Assembly (NCBI RefSeq): GCF_020991005.1
Contig: NZ_JAJLLW010000005.1
Coordinates: forward strand, 248,001 to 312,000
Reading direction: 5' to 3'
Length of the DNA: 64,000 nt
Source of the DNA: Halomonas sp. CUBES01
Lineage (GTDB): Bacteria > Pseudomonadota > Gammaproteobacteria > Pseudomonadales > Halomonadaceae
This document shows, in pieces, positions 26,471 through 34,009 of this stretch. The notes under the pieces are model-generated. The model saw nothing but the letters and a program-made list of their open reading frames with translations, searched no databases and had not been told where the DNA came from. How positions within the stretch are numbered: the first letter of the stretch is position 1; each line of letters opens with the position of its first letter. The position numbers and the translations under genes are program-made.

Positions 26471-27382
26471 CTAGGAGGCGTCGTGGAGGCTGTTATCGGA
26501 GAGAAGTTGTTCTCGCAGTAAGTCGATGAGCGTATCCCCCGCGGGGTGCTGGAAACTCGGCGATTGGCGAACCGTCAGTTCGGCAGGTGGCAGTGCCGGG
26601 AACCCGTCCGCTTCATCAAGGATGCGCCAGTTCTCTGGCATGGCGCGTCGATCAGTGACTGTGACGGCCTTGCCCTGGTTGACGGCAACGCGCAGCCCGG
26701 TGGGGCTTTGGGTGGTATATTCCAGCGACCATTGCCTGCCCATGCGAGCAAGGGCTTCCAGGGCGCGTTCTCGATAAGGGCAGTGGTCGGGGAAGAGCGC
26801 CAGCGCGAGCGGCGCATTGGGGTCGACACAATAATCTCGATGCGCTGCCCAAACCACTTCCTCGTGGCCCATTGATACCCCATGCCGTTGGCTCTTGTGT
26901 TGAATGGTCAGTACGAGATCCAGTTCTCCCGCTTCCAATGACTCGATGAGTTCACTCGACATGCGGCAGTGAATATGCGGCCGAATGCGCGGATGGCGTT
27001 CGGCAAAGCGGCCCAATAGTGCCGGTAGCCAGGCTTCGGCATAATTTTCCGGTAGGCCGAAACGAATCACTCCGTCGTGGTCTCCGTGACCAAGCACGCT
27101 CAACGCCTCGCGTTGCAATTGCAACAGGCGACGGGCGTAGACCAGAAACGTTTCACCATCTTGAGTGAGTGTCAGTTGACGACTCGTGCGCTGCAATAAA
27201 CGCGTGCCGAGACGCTCTTCCAGGGTGCGTATGCGCAGACTAATGGTCGACTGCGTCTTATGCAGCTGGTTGGCGGCAGCAGTAAACCCATTGTTGTCCA
27301 CCACGGCAACGAAAGCACTCAGCAGCTCATTGTCGAGTGACGGGGTGCGGGACGAGCTATCGGTAAAGTCGATGGAATCCAT
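26471..27382 (-). CDS. LysR-family regulator
   Basis: A 303-residue LysR-type regulator. The DNA-binding domain contains LDNELLSAFVAVVDNNGFTAAANQLHKTQSTISLRIRTLEERLG, followed by the effector domain from about residue 95. It is divergent from the oxygenase gene at 27484 with only 101 bases between starts, so it probably controls the oxygenase/M24/binding-protein cluster. A GTG one codon upstream (27385) is an alternative start with a slightly better spaced GAGGAA. It is convergent with the GcvA-like gene. Confidence 0.86.
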   Translation of the reverse strand: MDSIDFTDSSSRTPSLDNELLSAFVAVVDNNGFTAAANQLHKTQSTISLRIRTLEERLGTRLLQRTSRQLTLTQDGETFLVYARRLLQLQREALSVLGHGDHDGVIRFGLPENYAEAWLPALLGRFAERHPRIRPHIHCRMSSELIESLEAGELDLVLTIQHKSQRHGVSMGHEEVVWAAHRDYCVDPNAPLALALFPDHCPYRERALEALARMGRQWSLEYTTQSPTGLRVAVNQGKAVTVTDRRAMPENWRILDEADGFPALPPAELTVRQSPSFQHPAGDTLIDLLREQLLSDNSLHDAS

Positions 27383-27483
27383 CACAAGGAATTGTTTCCT
27401 CAATAGAGCGTGTTTATTCACTATGCCTCCAGATAAGCCCGGGTGCCAACCCGGTTCCTGTTTTACTGCTGGAGGATAATGCA

Positions 27484-28374
27484 ATGCTGAACGCTGACCA
27501 GTTGGCGGATGCGGAGCGCCTGGATCTGTCTGCCTTCGTCAATACCGAACGCTATCCACTCGATGACCCCAATAGTCCGTCGCTGCTTGAGGTCATTGAG
27601 TCTGCCCGGCGTGATCTTGACCGTGAGGGCTGTGCGGTGCTTCGAGGCTTTCTGCACCCGAGTGTCCTTGAGCAAGCGCGGACAGAGAGTGCGCACATGG
27701 CCGAGAAAAGTTTCTTCAACACGCGTCAGGTCAATGCCTATTTTACGGCTGATGACCCCTCGCTGCCGGATGATGATCCCCGCCGGATATTCATGACGCG
27801 TACCAGCGGTTTCGTTACACGGGACATGATCACGGCGGATAGCCTGATTCATAGGCTCTACGTCTCCAGGGCAATGAAGTCGCTGGTGGCACGCTGTCTT
27901 GGCGAAGAGCAAATTTACGAGTATGCCGACCCCTTTGCTGGCCTCGTGCTCAATGTATTGCCCGATGGTACTCAGCAACCGTGGCACTACGACACCAACG
28001 AATTCATCGTCACCATGATGACGCAGCAGCCCGAGGCGGGCGGCGTTTTCGAGTATTGCCCGGGTATTCGTACACCGCAGGACGAAAACTATTCCGGTGT
28101 CAGGGCGGTGATTCGTGAGGATGACTCAACACCTGTAAAGCGTTTGGATCTGCGTCCGGGGGATCTACAGCTTTTCAAAGGGCGCTTCAGTCTGCACCGC
28201 GTCTCAGAGGTGCAAGGTGATACGCCAAGACTGACGGCCATTTTCGCCTATTCGCAGCAGCCCGGCGTGGTCGGCAAGCTGGAACGCACACGCCAACTGT
28301 ACGGGCGTGTCGCTGAGCAGCATATCCAGGCAGAAGCCCGCTATGCCGAGCGTACTGACGGGCTGATCGACTAA
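27484..28374 (+). CDS. Non-haem Fe(II)/2-oxoglutarate-dependent oxygenase
   Basis: A 296-residue oxygenase. The iron-binding facial triad is visible as H168-Y-D170 in PWHYDTNEF and H238 in SLHRV, with R249 (TPRL) in the position that binds 2-oxoglutarate. The phrase TMMTQQPEAGGVFEYCPGIR followed by ENYSGVRAV resembles the carrier-free amino-acid hydroxylase/halogenase group around BesD. The aspartate at 170 (not glycine) predicts hydroxylation or oxidative cleavage, not halogenation. The substrate is unknown; neighbours suggest a small zwitterion. GGAGG is correctly placed before the ATG. It is 58 bases upstream of the M24 gene. Confidence 0.8.
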   Translation: MLNADQLADAERLDLSAFVNTERYPLDDPNSPSLLEVIESARRDLDREGCAVLRGFLHPSVLEQARTESAHMAEKSFFNTRQVNAYFTADDPSLPDDDPRRIFMTRTSGFVTRDMITADSLIHRLYVSRAMKSLVARCLGEEQIYEYADPFAGLVLNVLPDGTQQPWHYDTNEFIVTMMTQQPEAGGVFEYCPGIRTPQDENYSGVRAVIREDDSTPVKRLDLRPGDLQLFKGRFSLHRVSEVQGDTPRLTAIFAYSQQPGVVGKLERTRQLYGRVAEQHIQAEARYAERTDGLID

Positions 28375-28378
28375 GCAC

Positions 28379-28417
28379 GCCTCCCTATATTTCAAGAAAG
28401 CCTCCCTATATTTTCAA
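28379..28417. repeat. Tandem direct repeat before the M24 gene
   Basis: GCCTCCCTATATTTCAA (28379-28395) is repeated as GCCTCCCTATATTTTCAA (28400-28417), a 21-base period between the oxygenase stop and the M24 ribosome-binding site. It could be a tandem duplication or a regulator/mRNA element. Confidence 0.75.
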
Positions 28418-28432
28418 TAAAGAGGAGAGACC

Positions 28433-29686
28433 ATGAAGATGGATCTCGATACCCTCGGCATTCTTCCGCCGACCCACGAGCCCAGCGATTGCGAGCCGAC
28501 GCAAGCCGAGATTGAACAGGTATTACTTGACCGCCTTGGCCGGGTTCGACGTGAACTTGTCAAACGCGACATGACCGCGGTCGTGCTTTTTGATCCGGCA
28601 CACGTACGTTATGCGACAGGGTCGCGCAACATGCAGGTCTATAGTTCGCGCAACCCGGCACGCTATGCGTTCGTGCCCGCCGAAGGGCCTGTGGTGTTGT
28701 TTGAGTTTTCCGGCTGCGAGCACTTGGCCAGGCACCTGCCTACGGTGGATGAGATTCGCCCAGCGAAAGCGATTTCTTATTACTTCAATGAGAAAAATAC
28801 CGAGGCGGTGACCCGTGCCTGGGCGGACGAGATCATCGACCTCGTTCGGCAATGTGGGGGTGGTAAACGTATCGGCATCGAAAGCGCCACACCGGAAGCG
28901 GCCTTCATGCTGCAGAGGAGTGGCTTAGAGGTATTGGATGCACAGGCGCCACTGGAGTTGGCGCGTGCCATCAAGGTACCCAATGAGATCAAGATGGTGC
29001 GTTCGTCGCTTCGCGCGGTAGAAGATGGTGTTCGTCATCTTGAAAGGGCGATCAAGCCGGGAGTGAGTGAGAACGCTGTGTGGTCACGGTTGCACCAGCA
29101 CATCATCCAAACCGACGCTGATTTTGTCGAGACGCGACTGATGAACTCGGGACCGCGCACCAACCCATGGTTCCAGGAGTGTTCAGATCGCATCATCCAG
29201 GATGGCGAACTGGTGGCGCTGGATACCGACGTGGTTGGGCGCTACGGCTATTATGCCGACTTCTCTCGCACTTTCCTGTGTGGCGATGGCCAGGCAAGCC
29301 AGGCGCAGAAGGATCTCTACGCCATGGCATATGAACAGATACGTACCAATATGGAAAACATCCAGCCCGGCATCAGTTTCAAGGAATACGCCGAGCGTGC
29401 CTGGCGACTGCCAGAAGCCTACAAGGCGCGCCGTTACTTTGCCTTGGCGCATGGCGTTGGCATGAATGGCGAGTATCCCTACATCGTTCATCGTGAGGAT
29501 ATCGACGATAAGGGCTACGACGGCATTATAGAGCCGGGAATGACGCTTTGCGTGGAGAGTTTCATCGGCCACGAAGGGGGTGGAGAGGGCGTCAAGCTTG
29601 AAGAACAGCTCTACGTACGCGACGACGGAAAAGTGGAGCTACTGTCCGATTACCCCTTCGATTCCAGGTTGCTGGGATACACCTAG
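28433..29686 (+). CDS. M24-family metalloenzyme resembling DMSP lyase DddP
   Basis: A 417-residue pita-bread-fold (creatinase/Xaa-Pro peptidase) protein. Its C-terminal half follows DddP from roseobacters in unusual detail: ETRLMNSGPRTNPWFQEC, then ALDTDVVGRYGYYADFSRTF, AHGVGMNGEYP, LCVESFIG and VKLEEQ. Predicted metal ligands are D264, D266, D276, H340, E375 and E390, the DddP set. DddP cleaves dimethylsulfoniopropionate to DMS and acrylate, but relatives of this type may act on other osmolytes. A betaine-type binding protein follows. It could instead be a peptidase or amidohydrolase; DMSP activity is a hypothesis. Confidence 0.75.
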   Translation: MKMDLDTLGILPPTHEPSDCEPTQAEIEQVLLDRLGRVRRELVKRDMTAVVLFDPAHVRYATGSRNMQVYSSRNPARYAFVPAEGPVVLFEFSGCEHLARHLPTVDEIRPAKAISYYFNEKNTEAVTRAWADEIIDLVRQCGGGKRIGIESATPEAAFMLQRSGLEVLDAQAPLELARAIKVPNEIKMVRSSLRAVEDGVRHLERAIKPGVSENAVWSRLHQHIIQTDADFVETRLMNSGPRTNPWFQECSDRIIQDGELVALDTDVVGRYGYYADFSRTFLCGDGQASQAQKDLYAMAYEQIRTNMENIQPGISFKEYAERAWRLPEAYKARRYFALAHGVGMNGEYPYIVHREDIDDKGYDGIIEPGMTLCVESFIGHEGGGEGVKLEEQLYVRDDGKVELLSDYPFDSRLLGYT

Positions 29687-29722
29687 TGAAACGGCGCTGC
29701 ATTCTTTTTTCTCATGATAGCT

Positions 29723-29752
29723 ATTCGGTAATGTCGATCGTCATTCGGTAAT
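29723..29752. promoter_or_regulatory. Twin direct repeats upstream of the betaine-type binding protein
   Basis: ATTCGGTAAT occurs at 29723-29732 and again at 29743-29752, exactly 20 bases apart (about two helical turns). It lies 55-84 bases before the start codon. This looks like a regulator-binding array upstream of a separate promoter for the following gene. Confidence 0.55.
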
Positions 29753-29806
29753 AACCTGCTACGATTGACTTTTTAGAATGGCTAAAACAAAAGGAAGGAA
29801 CTTGGT

Positions 29807-30676
29807 ATGAATAAAATGTCATCATCGGTCTTGATGGTAGGGCTTTTGGCAGCGGCAACTAGCGTTCAGGCAGACGATCACAAGTCATTGGTGATCGGCA
29901 CCAACAACTGGGCCGAGAACATTGCCGTCGCCAACATGTGGAAGATCATTCTTGAAGAAGAGCATGGCTATGACATCGAACTCTCCGATGTCAGCAAGAG
30001 CGTGCTTTACAGTGGTCTGGCCAACGAAGATATCGATCTTTCCATGGAAATCTGGCTACCCACTACGGATGCTTCTTTCCTTGAGCCCCACAAGGATGAG
30101 ATCGACGTGCACGATGTCTGGTACGAAGGCACTGGGTTGGGCTTGGTGGTGCCGAGCTTCGTCGACATCAATACTATCCCCGAGCTTGGCGAAAACTCTG
30201 AGTCTTATGAGTACCAGGGTAGCCCGACGATTCTTGGTATTGACTCAGGTTCGGCGATTGCAGGCTCTACCGAGGAGGCAATAGAAGCTTATGCATTGCC
30301 GCTCAAGCAGATCAACAGCTCCGGGCCGGCGATGATGGCGGCGCTTGATGATGCTTACCAGCGCGAAGAGCCGATCGTCGTGACACTGTGGAGCCCGCAT
30401 TGGGCTTTTGCTGAGTACGACCTCAAATACCTGGAAGATCCTGAAGGCGTTTACGGCGAAAGTGATGATATTCATTGGATGTCGCGCAAAGATTTCGGAG
30501 ACGATGATCCCTGGCTAACGTCCGTACTCAATGACTGGCACATGGACGACGATACATTGGGTGGCTTGATGGCCGAAATCGAGCAAACCGGCGACCCGGT
30601 GGAAGGTGCCCAGACCTGGATCGATGAAAATCGTGACTTGATTGATGAATGGTTAGCTGCTGGCGATGGGGAATAG
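29807..30676 (+). CDS. Glycine-betaine/choline-type substrate-binding protein (OpuAC family)
   Basis: A 289-residue periplasmic binding protein with a signal peptide (MNKMSSSVLMVGLLAAATSVQA). OpuAC/ProX-type features are GTNNWAENIAVANMWK near 31-46, EIWLPT, VWYEGTGLGLVVP, GIDSGSAIAGSTEEAIEAY and TLWSPHWAFAEYDLKYL. Tryptophans W35, W83, W105, W195 and W199 could form the aromatic cage that holds trimethylammonium or dimethylsulfonium groups. No ABC permease or ATPase is adjacent, so it must borrow a transporter elsewhere. Context suggests it delivers the substrate of the M24 enzyme and oxygenase. Confidence 0.88.
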   Translation: MNKMSSSVLMVGLLAAATSVQADDHKSLVIGTNNWAENIAVANMWKIILEEEHGYDIELSDVSKSVLYSGLANEDIDLSMEIWLPTTDASFLEPHKDEIDVHDVWYEGTGLGLVVPSFVDINTIPELGENSESYEYQGSPTILGIDSGSAIAGSTEEAIEAYALPLKQINSSGPAMMAALDDAYQREEPIVVTLWSPHWAFAEYDLKYLEDPEGVYGESDDIHWMSRKDFGDDDPWLTSVLNDWHMDDDTLGGLMAEIEQTGDPVEGAQTWIDENRDLIDEWLAAGDGE

Positions 30677-30807
30677 TTCAGCACTATTTCAGTGTCTATC
30701 ATTGAAACAGAAAATGACCATGGCCGCCTGAAGGGCTTCTAAATATCGTCCCGGTGATAAATGAATGTCAGGTGAATAACGTCGTGGTCAACAGCTTGCG
30801 GTATCCC

Positions 30808-30845
30808 AAGGCCTGAACTCTTACCACAAGGAGTTCAGGCCTTTT
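30808..30845. terminator. Bidirectional terminator between opuAC-like gene and tctA
   Basis: AAGGCCTGAACTC (30808-30820) and GAGTTCAGGCCTT (30831-30843) form a perfect 13-bp stem with a 10-base loop and TTTT on the right side. It separates the convergent binding-protein gene and the tctA operon. Confidence 0.85.
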
Positions 30846-30860
30846 AGATGGCGTCTGAGG

Positions 30861-32366
30861 CTAAGCATCTTGCGGCTTTTGGCGGTTCTCTCGTAAGTGG
30901 TAGCGAATGGCCAGCACGATAGAAATGACCGCGAGCCCGAGGAGCACCGCAGAGATCGGCCGTGTAAAGAACAGCGTCCAGTCTTCATTGGTCATCAACG
31001 CGCGGCGCAGGTTGGTCTCGGCGATGGGACCCAGAATTACCCCAAGCACCAATGGTGCCAGTGGATAGTCGAGCTTGGTCATGATGTAGCCGACCACGCC
31101 GATGCCCAGCAGCAGGTAGATGTCAGTGACGCGGTTATTCAGGGTAAAGGCACCCACCAGGCAGCAGGTCAGCACCACCGGGACGATGATTGATTTTGGA
31201 ATGCTGGTGACCTTGAGGAACAAACGCATGCTGCAAAGGCAGATGACCAGCATCATGGCACCGGCGACGAACATGGCCATGAACATGCCATAGACCGTAT
31301 CGGCGTGGTCCATGATAAGACGCGGACCGACCCCGATGCCGTGTACCATCAAGGCTGCCATCAGCACGGCATCCACGGCACTGCCGGGAATCCCCAGGGC
31401 GATCATGGGAATCAAGCCGCCACCGGAGGTGGCCGAGTTGCCGGACTCTGAGGCAATGACGCCTTCGCTGCTGCCCTTGCCGAAGTCTTCAGGACGACGG
31501 GAGCCTCGCTTGGCCTGGTCATAGGCGAGCAGGTTGGCGATGCTGCCCCCCGCCCCAGGTACGGCACCGATGAATACCCCGACCATGGACGAGCGTAGCA
31601 GGTTGATGGGGTTCATCAGAACTTCGCGCAGGGCCGCAAAGGGATGAAATTCGATCCGCCCGGTAATCAGTTGGCGCCCCTGTTGCACCTGGTCGGGGTT
31701 TTCCACTTCCTTCAGCAGTTGACTCACGGCATAGATGCCGATCAGCACGACCAGGAAGGGAATGCCTGCCGAGAGCACGCGCAGGTCAAAGGTAAACCGG
31801 GTAACGCCCATCAGCGGGTCTGCGCCGACGGTGGCAATCAGCAGGCCCAACAGACCGGCCAGCAGGCCCCGTATCATCGAGCGTCCGACCAGGCTCGCCA
31901 CGATGGTCAGGGCAAATATGACGAGTGAGAAGTACTCCCATGCGCCCAGCTTCACGGCAATGAGCGCCAACGGCGGTGCCGCGACAATGAGAACCAGGGT
32001 ACTGACCAGGGTACCGAAGAAGGAGGCCCAGATGCCCAGGGCCAAGGCTCGCCCTGGTTCACCGTTGCGTGACATGGGGTAGGCATCAAAGGTGGTGGCC
32101 ACCGCAGAGGGTGTGCCGGGGATGCCAAGCAATGCGGCACTGATCATACCGCCGGTGTAGCCGCCGATGTACACGGCCAGCATGGTCGCCACGCCTTGCA
32201 GCGGAGGCATGGTGAAGGTCAGCGGCAAGGTCAGGACAATCGCCATGGTGATGGTGAAGCCTGGAATGGCGGCGGCGATGACGCCCACCGTTACCCCCAC
32301 CAGCATGGTGAGCATGGTCGTGAAGGTAAAGAGCTGATCAGCCCCTAAAAAGATGGCTTCTAGCAT
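30861..32366 (-). CDS. tctA: Tripartite tricarboxylate transporter, large permease TctA
   Basis: A 501-residue polytopic membrane protein of the TctA family. Motifs include GVTVGVIAAAIPGFTITMAIVLTLPLTF near 23-50, GGYTGGMISAALLGIPGTPSAVATTFDAYPM, GVFIGAVPGAGGSIANLLAYDQAKR and SEGVIASESGNSATSGGGLIPMIALGIPGSA. It is the main translocation subunit of a secondary carboxylate importer. It lies last in the leftward order tctC-tctB-tctA, 39 bases after tctB. Confidence 0.93.
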   Translation of the reverse strand: MLEAIFLGADQLFTFTTMLTMLVGVTVGVIAAAIPGFTITMAIVLTLPLTFTMPPLQGVATMLAVYIGGYTGGMISAALLGIPGTPSAVATTFDAYPMSRNGEPGRALALGIWASFFGTLVSTLVLIVAAPPLALIAVKLGAWEYFSLVIFALTIVASLVGRSMIRGLLAGLLGLLIATVGADPLMGVTRFTFDLRVLSAGIPFLVVLIGIYAVSQLLKEVENPDQVQQGRQLITGRIEFHPFAALREVLMNPINLLRSSMVGVFIGAVPGAGGSIANLLAYDQAKRGSRRPEDFGKGSSEGVIASESGNSATSGGGLIPMIALGIPGSAVDAVLMAALMVHGIGVGPRLIMDHADTVYGMFMAMFVAGAMMLVICLCSMRLFLKVTSIPKSIIVPVVLTCCLVGAFTLNNRVTDIYLLLGIGVVGYIMTKLDYPLAPLVLGVILGPIAETNLRRALMTNEDWTLFFTRPISAVLLGLAVISIVLAIRYHLRENRQKPQDA

Positions 32367-32405
32367 GAGAGGTTCCTTGTAACGATGTACCGATAACGGT
32401 GCTCG

Positions 32406-32942
32406 TCACCACATGCCGCGCGGCAGCGAAATGGTGAAAACATGGCGGAACAGGCTGTCCAGGCCAAATGACAACGCCAGTGCAACCACCGTTGCGATGA
32501 CCAATGCCTTGGTGCTGCGTGCGCCCAGCAGATATTGGCAGCCGATCAGGAACGGAAGGCTGGCCCAGCGAAAGCCAATAACTGGAACGGCTGCGGTCAT
32601 AAGGGCGAACAGGATCAGTACCCCAAAGGCGAGCCGGTGCTCGATCAGCCAGGCGCGAACGGCCCCTTGGGAAAGTGCCGATGTCTGCCTGAGCTTGGGT
32701 AGTTCCTTGGCGATGATCATCACGTTAAAAGCGACCAGTAGGGCAAGCACAATCCTTGGGAAAGTCCCTGCCCCCAAGGGCTCCCACATCGAAGAGGGAA
32801 GCTCGCCTGCACGCATGAACATGAACGCGAATAGCAGGGCTAGGATGGCATTGAAAAGAATATGCCCCCATGCCTTGGCTCGTTTGGCGTCGGTAGGTGC
32901 CCGGTCATCCAATGACCGGGCGTTGCGATTGACATCACTCAT
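32406..32942 (-). CDS. tctB: Tripartite tricarboxylate transporter, small subunit TctB
   Basis: A 178-residue DUF1468-type membrane protein with four hydrophobic segments and the usual short charged N-terminus. A conserved MWEPLGAGTFPRIVLALLVAFNV stretch lies at about 52-74. It overlaps tctC by 4 bases. It is the accessory membrane subunit of the importer. Confidence 0.88.
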   Translation of the reverse strand: MSDVNRNARSLDDRAPTDAKRAKAWGHILFNAILALLFAFMFMRAGELPSSMWEPLGAGTFPRIVLALLVAFNVMIIAKELPKLRQTSALSQGAVRAWLIEHRLAFGVLILFALMTAAVPVIGFRWASLPFLIGCQYLLGARSTKALVIATVVALALSFGLDSLFRHVFTISLPRGMW

Positions 32943-33937
32943 TGCTGCAGCTGCCCTGCGAGGCGTTCAACCGTGGCATTGAGACGTTCCAGGTGGGCAC
33001 GGAACTCGTCAGGCCCCATGAACTGAACCTCAGCGCCCGAGTTGTTAACGGCGCGGACAAAATCCTCATCGTTAGAGGTGGCTTCCAGCGCTGCCGCCAG
33101 TACATCGATGCGATCTTCCGATGTACCCTTCGGTGCGATAAGCCCCCTGAGGATCGACAGCTGCAGGTCTTCGTAACCCAGTTCCATCATGGTCGGTACA
33201 TCGGGTGTCTGGGCCATGCGCTCGGTGTGGCCCACCGCCAGGAACGATAGATCACCGTTTTCGACAAACTGGTTACTGGAGGCGATATCACCCATGGCGG
33301 CATCAATATGCCCGCCTACCAGGGCGCGGATGCGCTCGCCGGTGCCTTCAAAACCGACGAAGCGGAAGTCCAGGTCCTCGGCCTCAGCGATCATCGCGGC
33401 ATGGAGGTGAGGAACACCGCCAAGGGTCACACCGAAACGAACCTCTCCGGGGTTCTCGCTGGCATAGTCGACGAAGTCTTGCATCGTCTCCCAGCCTTTG
33501 TCCGGGTTGACGGTGAGGTACTGTGGTGAGGCAGTGATCGAGCCGACGGGTTCGAAGTCGTCCCAGTTGAGTGGGGTCAGCCCGGTGTGGTGAGAGACAA
33601 GGAAACCATCATGGATCTGGCCGACCGTGTACCCATCGTTGGGACGTTCTGCCAGGTCAGCAAGGCCGACGGTACCACTGACGCCTGGCATGTTGATCAC
33701 CGGCAGTGGTTGGCCCAGGTGATCTTCAATGTGGTTGGATACCAGGCGCATCAGAATGTCGCTACCGCCACCCGGCCCCCAGGGCACGATGAACTCGACG
33801 GGGTCTTCAGGGTAGGTGGCTTCCTGTGCGCTCGCCGAGGCACAGCCAACGGCAAGGACGGAACCGGCCACGGCGGTGAGAACGTGGCGCGACCAGGGTG
33901 AGGCGGTGTCATTGGCATTAGAATGTCCAGCTTGCAT
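32939..33937 (-). CDS. tctC: Tripartite tricarboxylate transporter, binding protein TctC
   Basis: A 332-residue Bug/TctC-family periplasmic binding protein. A signal peptide ends in AVGCASASAQ near residue 38; the preceding AVGCA could even act as a lipobox. Family motifs are VEFIVPWGPGGGSDILMRLVS, MPGVSGTVGLADLAERPNDGYTVG and GGVPHLHAAMIAE. The ligand cannot be read from sequence; Bug proteins bind diverse carboxylates. AAGGAGA precedes the start. It is 72 bases downstream of the ggt-like gene, so the four genes may be one operon. Confidence 0.9.
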   Translation of the reverse strand: MQAGHSNANDTASPWSRHVLTAVAGSVLAVGCASASAQEATYPEDPVEFIVPWGPGGGSDILMRLVSNHIEDHLGQPLPVINMPGVSGTVGLADLAERPNDGYTVGQIHDGFLVSHHTGLTPLNWDDFEPVGSITASPQYLTVNPDKGWETMQDFVDYASENPGEVRFGVTLGGVPHLHAAMIAEAEDLDFRFVGFEGTGERIRALVGGHIDAAMGDIASSNQFVENGDLSFLAVGHTERMAQTPDVPTMMELGYEDLQLSILRGLIAPKGTSEDRIDVLAAALEATSNDEDFVRAVNNSGAEVQFMGPDEFRAHLERLNATVERLAGQLQQ

Positions 33938-34009
33938 GGTGCATCTCCTTGTCTTTTTGATTGCATTGCCGACCGCAACATCGTTCCGCTCGGCATCATG
34001 CCCGGGCTG

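Noticed and set aside
27484..28374. Ectoine hydroxylase EctD
   Set aside because: EctD has a different, longer consensus around the iron site, and no ectABC genes are present.
28433..29686. Ectoine hydrolase DoeA or creatinase as the identity of the M24 protein
   Set aside because: The protein shares the M24 fold, but the NSGPRTNPWFQEC region and the six-ligand pattern with D-T-D follow DddP better; no other doe genes are nearby. Not fully excluded.
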